Of a stretch of 64,000 nt of DNA, positions 16,648 to 26,874 are shown in pieces. The first letter of the stretch is position 1, and each line of letters opens with the position of its first letter. The position numbers were made by a program, and so were the translations under genes. The stretch is from the NCBI RefSeq assembly GCF_001192795.1, contig NZ_DF968181.1:1664974-1728973 (forward strand), given 5' to 3'. Source of the stretch: Flexilinea flocculi. Lineage in GTDB: Bacteria > Chloroflexota > Anaerolineae > Anaerolineales > Anaerolineaceae. Below the pieces are notes generated by a model. It saw only the letters and a program-made list of their open reading frames with translations, was not told the origin of the DNA and did not search any database.

Positions 16648-19152
16648 TTAATTGAGCACTGGCTCATTTCCTTTTTCGGGCTTCTTTTTTGTTTCCCTTG
16701 TAGGAGATTCTTTTCTTTTTGGTGTTTCAGTTCCAAAAGTATGAAAGATAACCTGATCCATGTGGTTGACTGGAATTATCTCCAAAACATTTCGTACTTG
16801 TTCTGGCAGTTCGACTAAATCTTTTATGTTTTTCTCAGGAATCAAAATGGTCTTGATTCCAATGCGATTTGCTGCGAGCACTTTTTCTCTGATTCCACCA
16901 ACAGGCAGCACATGGCCTCGCAACGTTATTTCCCCGGTCATCGCAATATCTTTTTTAACCGGTATTTCAGTTACTGCTGAAATCAATGCTACAGCCAACG
17001 TGATTCCTGCGCTTGGGCCATCTTTCGGAACAGCCCCTTCAGGTACATGTACATGAATATCAATTTTTTCAAAAAAATCATTTTTCAAGTTCAATTGTTT
17101 CGCTTTTGATTTAATAAATGACAATGCAGCCTGCGCAGATTCTTGCATAACGTCACCAATCTGACCGGTAATTTGAAGGTTTCCTTTTCCTTCAAAAGTA
17201 AGTACTTCTATCGTTGTGATGTCTCCACCATTTGCCGTCCATGCGAGACCTGTTGCAACACCAATTTCATCCTTTTTCTCAGTCTCTGATTGAAAAAAGT
17301 TTGGAGGACCCATAAATTCTTCTAAATCGTTTTCATGAATAATTGCAGGAATATTTTTGCCTTCGGCTTTCAATCGAGCAATTTTCCGACATACTTTCCC
17401 GATTTCTCTTTCCAAATTTCTCACACCTGCTTCATATGTATATTCACGAATCAGTTTCTTTATCGTACCTTCATCAAAAGAAATATCAGCAGGTTCCAAT
17501 CCATTTTCGTCAATCTGTCGGCTTATTAAATACTTGTTAGCAATAGTAAGTTTTTCTTCTTCCACATAGCCAGGGAATTCAATGATTTCCATTCGATCCA
17601 ACAACGCATCCGGTATAGAATCAGCGGAATTCGCCGTTGTGATGAACATAACATGTGAAAGATCATAATCAACTTCCAAATAATGATCCGAAAATTTGTC
17701 GTTCTGTTCTGGGTCCAGCACTTCCAGTAAAGCGGAGGAAGGATCTCCTCGATAATCATTTCCTAATTTATCAATTTCATCCAGCATAAATAGCGGATTA
17801 ATCGTCCCAGCTTTTTTCATAGTCTGAAGAATTCTTCCAGGCATGGATCCCACATAGGTTCTGCGATGACCGCGAATTTCTGCTTCATCCCGCACACCTC
17901 CCAATGATACCCTGACGAATTTTTTCCCCAAAGCCTCGGCTATGGATCTGCCGATCGATGTCTTTCCTGTTCCAGGAGGACCAATAAAACAGAGAATTGG
18001 CTGTTTTTCTTTTTTTGGTTTGAGGGATCGTATTGCAATATACTCCAAAATCCGGTCTTTGGCTTTCGTCAATCCATAATGATTTTGATCGAGTACATCA
18101 GAGGCATGTAAAACATTCAGATTATCTTCAGTCGCTACAGTCCATGGAAGATCCAGCAGCCAATCAATGTACCCACGTATGACACTTACTTCGGGGGACA
18201 TTGGAGGCATCTGATTGAGACGTTCGAATTCTTTGATTGCTGCATTTCTTGCTTCATCGCTGAAAGAGGCTTCATCAATTTTCTTTTTTAGATCAGATAA
18301 TTCCCGTGTAAATACATCTTCTTCGTCCAATTCAGCCTGAATTGCCTTTAATTGCTCGCGTAAATAAAATTCCCTCTGATTTTTATCGACTTCGTTTTGT
18401 ACTTTTGTGCTGATTTCATTTCCTAATTCCAAAACATCTAATTCCTGCGCCAGAAATTGATTCAGAAGCTTCAGCCTTTTTGTTGGATTTAATTCAAACA
18501 AGATTTCTCTTCTTTGTTCTGTTGGAAGAGAAATCGTTGTTGCGATCATGTCAGCCAACCAGGAGGGATCAGTAATTGTCGTGGAATAAGCATGCGCTTC
18601 ATCCGGAAGTTTTCGATCTAATTGCACACATTTTTCGAACAAATTTCTGGTTGTTCTCATTAAAGCAGTAAGGATTCTTGTTTCTTCAACGGTTTCTTCC
18701 GGCACGTAAACCTTTGCCATTAGTACCGGTTTTTTCTGTACGATACCCATCAAAATAACACGTCTCCGACCTTGAATAAGTGTCGAAAAGTGATCTTCTG
18801 GCAAATTTACTAATCGTCCGACAGCGATTTCCAATCCAATTGGATAAAAATCTGTTTTCCGAACCGGATTTTCCTTTTCTTCATCCTTAGGAATTAGTGT
18901 AATAACAGTCTGATCATTTTCCAAACCAAATCGAATCGACTCAAGGTTTTGTTTTTGTCCCACAAAAACCGGCGATATCATTCTTGGAAAAACAACATTT
19001 TCGCGCAATACAACGACAGGAGCAATGAAACAACCGTCTTCATCTAATTCCATGTCTGGAATACGAAATAATTCTTCTGTTCTCTGGTTAATGTTAGAAG
19101 TAAAATCAGCAATCAAGTCTTTGTCATCAAACCAGTTATTATTTGAGCCCAT
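16648..19152 (-). CDS. lon: ATP-dependent protease La (Lon)
   Basis: This 834-residue LonA has an N-terminal LON substrate domain (about 42-240) and a coiled-coil region. The AAA+ module carries Walker A GPPGTGKT (391-398) and Walker B FMLDEIDK (455-462). The C-terminal S16 protease domain carries catalytic Ser714 (KDGPSAG) and Lys757 (REKVLAANR). It degrades damaged and regulatory proteins in the cytosol. The ATG at 19152 is preceded by GCGGGG; an upstream TTG would add five residues. It ends with a Lys/Glu-rich tail. folC lies 20 bp upstream on the same strand. Confidence 0.97.
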   Translation of the reverse strand: MGSNNNWFDDKDLIADFTSNINQRTEELFRIPDMELDEDGCFIAPVVVLRENVVFPRMISPVFVGQKQNLESIRFGLENDQTVITLIPKDEEKENPVRKTDFYPIGLEIAVGRLVNLPEDHFSTLIQGRRRVILMGIVQKKPVLMAKVYVPEETVEETRILTALMRTTRNLFEKCVQLDRKLPDEAHAYSTTITDPSWLADMIATTISLPTEQRREILFELNPTKRLKLLNQFLAQELDVLELGNEISTKVQNEVDKNQREFYLREQLKAIQAELDEEDVFTRELSDLKKKIDEASFSDEARNAAIKEFERLNQMPPMSPEVSVIRGYIDWLLDLPWTVATEDNLNVLHASDVLDQNHYGLTKAKDRILEYIAIRSLKPKKEKQPILCFIGPPGTGKTSIGRSIAEALGKKFVRVSLGGVRDEAEIRGHRRTYVGSMPGRILQTMKKAGTINPLFMLDEIDKLGNDYRGDPSSALLEVLDPEQNDKFSDHYLEVDYDLSHVMFITTANSADSIPDALLDRMEIIEFPGYVEEEKLTIANKYLISRQIDENGLEPADISFDEGTIKKLIREYTYEAGVRNLEREIGKVCRKIARLKAEGKNIPAIIHENDLEEFMGPPNFFQSETEKKDEIGVATGLAWTANGGDITTIEVLTFEGKGNLQITGQIGDVMQESAQAALSFIKSKAKQLNLKNDFFEKIDIHVHVPEGAVPKDGPSAGITLAVALISAVTEIPVKKDIAMTGEITLRGHVLPVGGIREKVLAANRIGIKTILIPEKNIKDLVELPEQVRNVLEIIPVNHMDQVIFHTFGTETPKRKESPTRETKKKPEKGNEPVLN

Positions 19153-19172
19153 AAATAAACCCCGCAAAGTGT

Positions 19173-20561
19173 CTAAGTAAAATAGGGAAGGTTGCCTTTT
19201 TGTTGCATGACGATTTCACGGAATCCTGCTGCAACAAACAAACTTCCAGTTACAATATATATACCATCATTTCTTGAATTACAAATGATATCATAAGCTT
19301 CTTCAATTTGATCTGTGAGCTGTACATGTTTTCCGCATCGAATTACCATGTCACACAGATCTTTCGGTATTGCAGCACGTGGATGTGTTGAACGGGTTAC
19401 GATAAAGCGGGAGACATTCGGCGCCAGTTCATTAATCATTTCATTACATTTCTTGTCAGCTGATGCGCCAAATACACAGATTATCTCACGATTTCCATAA
19501 AACCGGTTAAAAAGAAAAATCAATTTTTGAATCGAATCCAGATTGTGCGCACCATCTGCAATAATTAATGGTGAATCTTGAATTTTTTCAAAGCGGCAAG
19601 GCCAGAAGGTCTTTGCCAATCCGTCTGCCATTTTTTCTAAATCAACATTCGATTCATACTTTTTTATCGCAGCCAAAGCCGCATAGGCAGCTACTGCGTT
19701 ATCTGTCTGATGCAGACCTGAGAATGGAATCGTAATAAATTCAGGCTTCCAATTGGGTTCCTTTTGAGATTCAAGCCATTCAGCCAGACGAAGTTGATCT
19801 TTCTTTTCCCAAATCGCAATTTTCTGAGAAAACGCATGCTCTTCGACAGGAATTGAGCCATACTTATCTTCGATGTCGATCCATTCAGATTTTCTTTCAG
19901 CAGCGATTGCCCTTAAGACCGATTTTGCTTCATCTTTTTGTTTTGCTACAACGACAGGCACTTCAGGTTTAATGATTCCGCCTTTTTCGGCCGCAATTAA
20001 TGGCAGCGTATTACCGAGAAACGTAGTGTGATCAATCGAAATTGAGGTTATCACTGATAATACTGGTTTTACGACATTGGTAGCATCCAGCCTTCCGCCC
20101 AATCCGGTTTCAATTACAGCATAATCTACATGTTTTTCCCGAAAAAAATCAAAAGCGATGGCAGTTGTTATTTCAAATGTACTTACAGGATTCAAGTCGT
20201 CAACAAAAGGGATTATCCGATTAAAACAATCAATCAATTCCTGATCAGATATCATTTTCCCATTGATTTGAATTCTTTCATTAAAACGAATTAAATGCGG
20301 TGAAGTATATAGTCCGACATTAAATCCCGCTGCTTGCAACCCTGAAGATATCATTGCACACGTTGATCCCTTGCCTTTTGTTCCGGCTACATGCACGACT
20401 TTATAAGCAAGATGAGGATTGCCCAATTGTGACAGTAATTGCTCAATTTTTGTCAAGCTGAAAACATCTGGTGAGACCTGATTTGCATGGGTCAAGCTAT
20501 AATCGACAAAAGAATAGATAGCATCGAATGTTTGCTGTATATTTTCTGCTCTTATTTTCAT
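19173..20561 (-). CDS. folC: Bifunctional folylpolyglutamate synthase/dihydrofolate synthase
   Basis: This 462-residue Mur-ligase-family enzyme has the P-loop VAGTKGKGSTCAMI, GLYTSPHLIRFNERIQING, the ETGLGGRLDATNVV motif, SISIDHTTFLG, and the C-terminal domain with ADGAHNLDS. It adds glutamate to dihydropteroate or folates using ATP. Length and motifs match FolC. Transcription continues into lon (20-bp gap). The gene is probably expressed separately from the sugar cluster, because a long hairpin lies in the 198-bp gap before it. Confidence 0.96.
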   Translation of the reverse strand: MKIRAENIQQTFDAIYSFVDYSLTHANQVSPDVFSLTKIEQLLSQLGNPHLAYKVVHVAGTKGKGSTCAMISSGLQAAGFNVGLYTSPHLIRFNERIQINGKMISDQELIDCFNRIIPFVDDLNPVSTFEITTAIAFDFFREKHVDYAVIETGLGGRLDATNVVKPVLSVITSISIDHTTFLGNTLPLIAAEKGGIIKPEVPVVVAKQKDEAKSVLRAIAAERKSEWIDIEDKYGSIPVEEHAFSQKIAIWEKKDQLRLAEWLESQKEPNWKPEFITIPFSGLHQTDNAVAAYAALAAIKKYESNVDLEKMADGLAKTFWPCRFEKIQDSPLIIADGAHNLDSIQKLIFLFNRFYGNREIICVFGASADKKCNEMINELAPNVSRFIVTRSTHPRAAIPKDLCDMVIRCGKHVQLTDQIEEAYDIICNSRNDGIYIVTGSLFVAAGFREIVMQQKGNLPYFT

Positions 20562-20646
20562 CCGCTTATTTTATCTTATGATGAAGGAAATGGTTAAAAA
20601 AATCAACAAATCTTCCGATTCTGAATTGCTGCTTTTTCCATGGAAT

Positions 20647-20705
20647 AAAAAGTTGTTGTACTGTCGTTTTTAGCAAAGCTTATAAAAAATCGTACAACAA
20701 CTTTT
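20647..20705. terminator. Long hairpin between the sugar cluster and folC
   Basis: AAAAGTTGTTGTAC (20648-20661) is an exact inverted repeat of 20692-20705. The inner arms CGTTTTTA and TAAAAAATCG extend it toward a GCAAAGC apex. On the minus strand it can act as terminator of the amylosucrase transcript. Its apex resembles the apex of the dispersed hairpin repeats described elsewhere in this window. Confidence 0.6.
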
Positions 20706-20759
20706 ATCCTTACCGTATTTTTGATTTGCAAATTAAAAAAATAGGGATTTATTCGTAAT

Positions 20760-22742
20760 TTAGTGTTCTTGCAAATCCGCCAAAAAACAGAAAAACTGGT
20801 ACGACTTCATAAAAATCATTCCTGCTTCCTGTGGCTCATGATTCATGATGTTCGTCCAATTTTTAATGTTTCCAGATTTTGTAAAAATCAGTGATTCAAC
20901 CAATTGTTCATGCTCGCTAAAATTTGCCAGAACTAATACCCGATGTTTTGAATTTTCTTTGGTGAAAGCAAGAACATGTTGATTGCCGGAATTAATAATA
21001 TTTATATTTGGAGTTTGAAAAACATCATATTTCTTGCGTAGTTGAATTAATTGTTGAATCCCTGACCATATTTTCCCGGCAGGACTGTTTAAATCATGTC
21101 TTTTTGCATATAAATCTGCGTTATATGGAAACCTGTGAATCCATCGGCTGTCATTTTTTTTCTGTTCGTCTTTAAGAAAATTATAGTTATTAAGTGAACC
21201 GACTTCATCGCCAAGATAAATCAGTGGGATTCCACCAATTGTCATGATGATGCTGAATAATAAAAGAATTCGATCGGTTGCATGTTCTTCTTCAATCGAA
21301 TCATTTTCCAAAATGGCTTTTTCGAGACCCGCCAATGAAGCTAACGTCCCGGAAATCCTGCAATCACCTGTAGCAGGATTTTCCTGAAAAGGATATCCTC
21401 GAGCAAAACTGCCTGGGAATTTTCCAGTATAAAACTGGTTGAGGAATTTTCGATGGTCATATCCATTGATTCCCAAAGCTGATGCATCCTCATCGGAGAA
21501 TGTCCATCCGATGTCATCATGGCAACGGATATAATTTACCCAAACTGTACCATCCGGAATTGTGAAACGCTTTTCCATCGAATACGCCAGTAATTTCACC
21601 TCGCGTGTAGCAAGCGATTCCCATAACAACGCCATTAACAAAGGATTATAAGATAGCTGACATCGTTTTTTGGAAATATATCGAATCACTTCATCAGGAT
21701 GGACGATTGCTTCGGATTTAAACTGCAATGCTGGCGCTGCAATTCGAGCTATCAAATTAAATGCTTCAACCAATTTATAAGCCTGCGGAAGATTCTCACA
21801 GTTTGTTCCCTTCTGTTTCCAGATGAACGCAACTGCATCCAGACGCAGAATATCTACTCCCAAATTCGCCAAAAAAAGCATTTCATCAGCCATTCGTACA
21901 AAAACTTCCGGGTTTTGATAATTTAAATCCCATTGGTATGAATGAAATGTTGTCCAAACCCAGCTTTCCATTTCTTTTTTCCAGGTAAATGCGCCGGGAT
22001 GTTCATCAGGGAAAATTTCTCGCAATGTCCGCTCATACTGATCAGGAATTTTTCGATCTTCATAGATCCAGTAGTATCGCTTATACCGAGCATTGTTTTT
22101 CCTGGCTTTTTTTGCCCAAATGTGTTCATCCGAAGTGTGATTAAATACAAAATCAATTACCAGCAAAATATCATTTTCTCTGAATTTTTTTGCCAATTCT
22201 CGTAAATTTTCAATTGTACCGAGTTTTGGATTGATGTCGCGATAACTGCTGATCGCATACCCTCCATCGTTATCCCCTTCATTCGTTAAAAACAACGGCA
22301 TCAAATGAATATAAGTCAATCCAAGTTCTTTAAAATAGGGAATTTGTTCTTCCAATCCTTTAAGATCTTTCGCGAAAAGATCAACATAACAAACTCCGCC
22401 AATGATTTGATTCGATGTCAACCAATCCGATGAAATCTCTCTCTGCAGATCTATTTGTTTCAGTGAACGATCCCGTTCTATCCAGCTTCTTATCATCAGC
22501 GTCAGGAGTTCAATAAGAAAGGGATAAGCAAAGATGCAGGATTGATAAATTTCGAAATATACTGAAATCAGATCTGGTAAATATTTCTCAACTCTGTGTA
22601 AAAATAATTGATATTCACGATCATTATTTTTAAGAAAGTCGCGTTCGTTCCTTTTTAACGAAAGAACTGCTTTGGAGAAAATGACCTCCAAAGCCTCTTT
22701 TTTATCAATTGAATCATCCTGATGATGAAAAAAATATGCCAT
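20760..22742 (-). CDS. Amylosucrase-like GH13 glucosyltransferase
   Basis: This 660-residue protein matches amylosucrase (GH13 subfamily 4), which cleaves sucrose and builds alpha-1,4-glucan, rather than plain alpha-amylase. A helical N-terminal domain precedes the barrel. Barrel landmarks are YIHLMPLF, GDNDGGYAISSYRDINPKLGT, LVIDFVFNHTSDEH, the nucleophile in DILRLDAVAFIW, the acid/base in FKSEAIVHPDEV, and the third acidic residue in YIRCHDDIGWTF. The C-terminal beta domain is short. Its ATG shares one base with the treS stop (TAATG), so the two are translationally coupled. Sucrose phosphorylase or sucrose hydrolase activity is an alternative within the same clan. Confidence 0.85.
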   Translation of the reverse strand: MAYFFHHQDDSIDKKEALEVIFSKAVLSLKRNERDFLKNNDREYQLFLHRVEKYLPDLISVYFEIYQSCIFAYPFLIELLTLMIRSWIERDRSLKQIDLQREISSDWLTSNQIIGGVCYVDLFAKDLKGLEEQIPYFKELGLTYIHLMPLFLTNEGDNDGGYAISSYRDINPKLGTIENLRELAKKFRENDILLVIDFVFNHTSDEHIWAKKARKNNARYKRYYWIYEDRKIPDQYERTLREIFPDEHPGAFTWKKEMESWVWTTFHSYQWDLNYQNPEVFVRMADEMLFLANLGVDILRLDAVAFIWKQKGTNCENLPQAYKLVEAFNLIARIAAPALQFKSEAIVHPDEVIRYISKKRCQLSYNPLLMALLWESLATREVKLLAYSMEKRFTIPDGTVWVNYIRCHDDIGWTFSDEDASALGINGYDHRKFLNQFYTGKFPGSFARGYPFQENPATGDCRISGTLASLAGLEKAILENDSIEEEHATDRILLLFSIIMTIGGIPLIYLGDEVGSLNNYNFLKDEQKKNDSRWIHRFPYNADLYAKRHDLNSPAGKIWSGIQQLIQLRKKYDVFQTPNINIINSGNQHVLAFTKENSKHRVLVLANFSEHEQLVESLIFTKSGNIKNWTNIMNHEPQEAGMIFMKSYQFFCFLADLQEH

Positions 22743-24370
22743 TATTTCTCTTTTTTAAGCCAAAAGAATTCTCTGGGTTTTAATTGAACATTTTTAATCA
22801 TTGCATCACTGCAACGATAACGAATTGATGGTTGCAGCAAATCCTGATATATACCGGTATCTGCAGCAATATCGATTGATGCAGTATTTTCTGTCATATT
22901 ATGTATCATAATGATAGTCTCATCATTTGTTTGTCTTCTATATGCCAATACCGGTATAGCAGAATCTTCTTGATTCAGCCATGTAATATTTCCTGTACCC
23001 AATGCTTTTGAGCTTTTCCGAATTCGGATCAGATGCTTAAGCCAATTTAAATTGGAATCAGGATTTTCCTGTTGTTTTTTAACATTAATTGTTCGATAGC
23101 CGTACTCTTCACTATCAATCACCGGTAGATAGGTTTTTTTAGAAGTAGAAAAACCTCCGTTAGGTGAATCATCCCATTGCATTGGCGTTCGGACGCCATT
23201 TCGATCGAACTGGCGAATATCATCGCCCATTCCGATTTCATCGCCATAATATAGAACCGGAGATCCTGGTAACGTCAGCATTAACGAATAAGCCAGTCCA
23301 ATTTTTCTTCGGTCATTCTCCAACAGCGGATATAATCTTCTGCGAATCCCCAGATTCATTCTCATTTCCCGATCCGGTGCATAAAAATTCCACATCCATT
23401 GTCTGTCTTCTTCGCTCACCATTTCCAGAGTTAATTCATCATGGTTTCGAAGGAAATTACACCATTGGCAATTTTCTGGAATATCAGGAGTTTCTTTCAA
23501 TATATTTACCAGCGAGCTCGCATCTTGTTGTCCGATCGATTTAAAAATTCGTGGCATTAATGGAAAATGAAAACCTAAATGGAATTCATCCCCTTCGCCA
23601 AAATATTCTCTAACATCTTTCGGCCATTGATTTGCTTCACAAAGAAGAATCGTGCCTGGAAATTCGTCATCCATCATTTTTCGCAGCTCTTTCAGATAAG
23701 CATGCGTTTCCGGAAGATTTTCGTTTATAGTTCCTTCCCGTTCAAACAAGTATGGAACTGCGTCAGCTCGAAATCCATCAATACCCATCTTCAGCCAATA
23801 GCGCATAACATTTTTCATCTCTTCCCGCACTTCCGGATTGTCATAATTCAGGTCAGGTTGAGAAGGGTAAAAACGATGCCAATAGTATTGTCCGGCTTCA
23901 TCATCCCATGTCCAATTGGATTTTTGCGAATCGACAAAAATAATGCGAGTTTCTGAATACTTCTGGTCAGAATCACTCCATACAAAATAGTCGCGATATT
24001 TGGATTGCCTATTTTTTCGAGCTTCCTGAAACCAGGGGTGTTGGTCTGAACAATGGTTAAGGACAAGATCCGTAATTACTTTCATGCCTCGTTTATGAAT
24101 TTCATCAAACATTTTCTGCAGATCTTCTAATGTTCCAAATGGTTCATAAACGCTGTAAAAATCTGAAATGTCATATCCATCATCTTTTAGCGGAGAAGAA
24201 TAGGTTGGCATAATCCAGATGCAATCCACACCCAAATCGGAGACATAATCCAATTTTTGTATAATTCCTTGAAAATCACCATAGCCGTCACCGTTTGAAT
24301 CAAAAAAAGATCGGGGATAAATTTGATAAAAAATCGCATTTTTATACCACAAATTTTCATGATTCTGCAT
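22742..24370 (-). CDS. treS: Trehalose synthase (maltose alpha-D-glucosyltransferase)
   Basis: This 542-residue GH13 enzyme has the TreS signature: FYQIYPRSFFDSNGDGYGDF, WIMPTYSSPLKDDGYDI, LVLNHCSDQHPWFQEAR, SNWTWDDEAGQYYWHRF, nucleophile in GIDGFRADAVPYLFEREGT, acid/base in LLCEANQWPKDV, FHFPLMPRIF and FLRNHDELTLEMV. It interconverts maltose and trehalose. The C-terminal maltokinase domain found in some fusions is absent. The ATG at 24370 (MQNHENLWYK) follows AAAGGAAATATT; a frame opening at 24421 adds 17 residues unlike the family. It follows the permease genes and is coupled to the amylosucrase gene. Confidence 0.9.
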   Translation of the reverse strand: MQNHENLWYKNAIFYQIYPRSFFDSNGDGYGDFQGIIQKLDYVSDLGVDCIWIMPTYSSPLKDDGYDISDFYSVYEPFGTLEDLQKMFDEIHKRGMKVITDLVLNHCSDQHPWFQEARKNRQSKYRDYFVWSDSDQKYSETRIIFVDSQKSNWTWDDEAGQYYWHRFYPSQPDLNYDNPEVREEMKNVMRYWLKMGIDGFRADAVPYLFEREGTINENLPETHAYLKELRKMMDDEFPGTILLCEANQWPKDVREYFGEGDEFHLGFHFPLMPRIFKSIGQQDASSLVNILKETPDIPENCQWCNFLRNHDELTLEMVSEEDRQWMWNFYAPDREMRMNLGIRRRLYPLLENDRRKIGLAYSLMLTLPGSPVLYYGDEIGMGDDIRQFDRNGVRTPMQWDDSPNGGFSTSKKTYLPVIDSEEYGYRTINVKKQQENPDSNLNWLKHLIRIRKSSKALGTGNITWLNQEDSAIPVLAYRRQTNDETIIMIHNMTENTASIDIAADTGIYQDLLQPSIRYRCSDAMIKNVQLKPREFFWLKKEK

Positions 24371-24452
24371 AATATTTCCTTTTACTATATTGAGTAATTC
24401 GCTCTCATCTATTTCAAACAATTCTATTAAGAAATCTCTTCAGAAAACGTTT

Positions 24453-24494
24453 GAGTGTTAGTTTTATCCGATTTCAGGGAAAATACTAACACTC
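24453..24494. terminator. Hairpin between the permease genes and treS
   Basis: GAGTGTTAGT (24453-24462) pairs with ACTAACACTC (24485-24494), extended by TTTTA/AAAAT. It lacks a T-run on the minus strand, so processing or partial termination between transport and enzyme genes is more likely than a full stop. Confidence 0.55.
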
Positions 24495-24572
24495 ACAGAA
24501 TTGTTTCGAAAATTTTATCAAAAATTCTGCTATGGAGGTACTTGATCTGTAGTAAGAAATCTTTGATCGACT

Positions 24573-25700
24573 TTAACCTTTTACAGATCCAGCCATCATT
24601 CCGCGGACAAAATAACGCTGCAGTGAGAAAAACACAACCATTGGAACAACCATGGAAACAAAAGCTCCGGCTGTGAGCAAGTGCCAGTCTTGTCCTTTCG
24701 TCCCGACCATGTTTGCCAGCGTCTGCGTCACAACTTCATTATTTCCTCCGCCTAAAACAACCAATGCAACCAGGTAATCATTCCAAACCCAAAGGAATTG
24801 AAAGATTGCGAAAGAAGCAATTGCAGGAACGGACAAAGGTAAGATCAGTTGTGTGAAAATCGTGAAGTTCGTTGCTCCGTCAATAAAAGCAGACTCCAAA
24901 ATATCCCGTGGCAATTCACTGATATAGTTGAACAACAGGTAAATCGCAAGCGGAAGGCCAAAACCTGTATGAGCTAACCAGATTCCAAGAAACGTTCCAT
25001 TAAGATTTACCTTGGAAAAGTCTTGCAGTACAGGGACTATGGCAATTTGCAAAGGCACAACCAGTAATGCTACAACCATTGTAAACATCACTTTTCGACC
25101 GCGAAAATTCAGCCATGCAAATCCATATGCAGCAAACGCTGCGATCAGTATCGGAATAATGGTAGATGGGATCGTAACCGCAAAGGAGTTGATAAACGAT
25201 TTGCTTAAATCGGTCCCATTTCGTGTCAGAATACTGCCATCTTCCCCTTTATATGAAATAGCTTTTCCGGTTAAAACGTTTTTATAGTTTTCCAGGGTCA
25301 AATCTGTTTCAAATCCAACCCATCGTTTTTCGGATAATTTGATCGTTCTTGTCCTTTTTGCGCCTATATATTGAACTTTTATACCATCCTTGAGAAAAAC
25401 ACCGTTCTTTAATGTCGCATAGGTCCCTTCTACTTTTGTGCCATCTTCCAATGTGAATGAAATGACTCCATTAAGGTCAACATCTTTGTCCAGTTTTATT
25501 TCTCCGGTCTCCTGCCATACTTTGTGCGGGAAAAAAGTCCACCAGCCACTATTGAAAATTTTCTCTGATTGTCGGAAAGAAGTAATGAAAATACCAAAAA
25601 TCGGAACCATGAAAAGGAGACAAATAAAAATCAAAGTCAGATTGACAAAAAAGGCGGAGATTCTTTGTTGTCGTTTTAAACTTGCATGTTTTTCAGCCAT
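24573..25700 (-). CDS. Carbohydrate ABC transporter permease (MalG-type, with inserted extracellular segment)
   Basis: This 375-residue inner-membrane permease of the MalG/CUT1 type has the cytoplasmic EAA loop ESAFIDGATNFTIFTQLILPLS and six membrane helices. Between helix 1 (about 15-40) and helix 2 (about 170) there is an unusually long loop of about 125 residues with short beta-like repeats (GVISFTLEDGTKVEGTYATL, then GVFLKDGIKVQYIG). Typical MalG proteins are about 280-300 residues, and the excess is this loop. It overlaps the MalF-type gene by one base. No ATP-binding subunit is encoded nearby, so a shared MsmX/UgpC-type ATPase is expected. Confidence 0.9.
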   Translation of the reverse strand: MAEKHASLKRQQRISAFFVNLTLIFICLLFMVPIFGIFITSFRQSEKIFNSGWWTFFPHKVWQETGEIKLDKDVDLNGVISFTLEDGTKVEGTYATLKNGVFLKDGIKVQYIGAKRTRTIKLSEKRWVGFETDLTLENYKNVLTGKAISYKGEDGSILTRNGTDLSKSFINSFAVTIPSTIIPILIAAFAAYGFAWLNFRGRKVMFTMVVALLVVPLQIAIVPVLQDFSKVNLNGTFLGIWLAHTGFGLPLAIYLLFNYISELPRDILESAFIDGATNFTIFTQLILPLSVPAIASFAIFQFLWVWNDYLVALVVLGGGNNEVVTQTLANMVGTKGQDWHLLTAGAFVSMVVPMVVFFSLQRYFVRGMMAGSVKG

Positions 25701-26797
25701 CAGAATGCCTTCCTTTCATTGAATTGCCGTAAATTAAAATACATGATCGGGATCACAAGAATCAATAATACAATTGCGATCGCTGAAGCACGTCCTTTGT
25801 CATAATATAAAAATCTTTGGTTGAAAAACTCATTTGCAATTACGTTTGTGCCATATTGACCGCCTGTCATCGCTCTTACAACGTCAAATGTTTTCAAGCT
25901 GAAGATCAGCACTGTCGTTGTTACCGCAATAATGGACCCTCGAATTACCGGGATGATTACTTTAAAGAAAATCTGAAATTCATTTGCCCCGTCAATACGG
26001 GCCGCTTCCAGCAATTCCGAAGAAATTCCTTTAATCGCAGAGGAGAGAATCACCATACAATATCCAGTTTGTATCCATATCATAATGACAATAAGAAAGA
26101 TATTATTCCAAAATGGCATTTGCAGCCATGCTTGTGGTTCTCCACCAAAAGCCATAATGATGGCATTCAGTAAACCAGTTTCATTTCCCTGCCCTTTATA
26201 GTTATATACAAATTTGAAAATGACACCAGCGCCGACAAAAGAAATTGCCATCGGTGTAAAAATGATGGATTTATAAATTTTTTCATATCTTGATCGATCA
26301 GCTAATACTGCGATTACAAGCCCCAGAATGACACAAGCGGATGTTCCCAGAATCAACCAAAGCAGGTTGTTTCGAAAAACGATCAGCATTTGCGGATCAG
26401 TAAATGCGAACTTGTAGTTCGCCAGTCCGATCCAGTGTCTGGCGTTTGCATCCTTTAATGAAAAGATTAATGTTCGCACAGTTGGAACGGCGAGTGCCCA
26501 AAGTAATATCAGTACAGCGGGACCTACAAAAACGTAAGGCTGAATTCTGGAAGTCCATCTGGGAGAGAAATGTTCAACAATCCAATTTGCACCAATAAAA
26601 AATAATGAAACTGCAGAGACACCCCAAAGTATAGCGAACAAAGCAGAAAGCAATTTTTGTTCTTTTATATCAAGATATTCCAGGATTTTTATTCCTGCTG
26701 CAAAAAACAAAACGATTCCAATAATGATGGCTGCCATTTTTAGAAACAATGTCAATCGATTTATTTTCTGTATTCTTACATCAGATTTAGTATTCAT
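25700..26797 (-). CDS. Carbohydrate ABC transporter permease (MalF-type)
   Basis: This 365-residue permease has two N-terminal hydrophobic segments (about 17-65), then the CUT1 core starting VFVGPAVLILLWALAVPTVR. The EAA loop is LLEAARIDGANEFQIFFKVI. It forms the membrane channel with the MalG-type partner, whose start codon overlaps its stop by one base. It lies 373 bp downstream of the binding-protein gene, separated by a strong hairpin and a dispersed repeat. This spacing is common where the binding protein must be made in excess. Confidence 0.92.
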   Translation of the reverse strand: MNTKSDVRIQKINRLTLFLKMAAIIIGIVLFFAAGIKILEYLDIKEQKLLSALFAILWGVSAVSLFFIGANWIVEHFSPRWTSRIQPYVFVGPAVLILLWALAVPTVRTLIFSLKDANARHWIGLANYKFAFTDPQMLIVFRNNLLWLILGTSACVILGLVIAVLADRSRYEKIYKSIIFTPMAISFVGAGVIFKFVYNYKGQGNETGLLNAIIMAFGGEPQAWLQMPFWNNIFLIVIMIWIQTGYCMVILSSAIKGISSELLEAARIDGANEFQIFFKVIIPVIRGSIIAVTTTVLIFSLKTFDVVRAMTGGQYGTNVIANEFFNQRFLYYDKGRASAIAIVLLILVIPIMYFNLRQFNERKAF

Positions 26798-26874
26798 ATT
26801 TTTTTTCCATTCTTTCTATGAATTTATTATCTATTCATGTGAAACGAATAAGAAACCTGCCTCTAACAAAAAAG

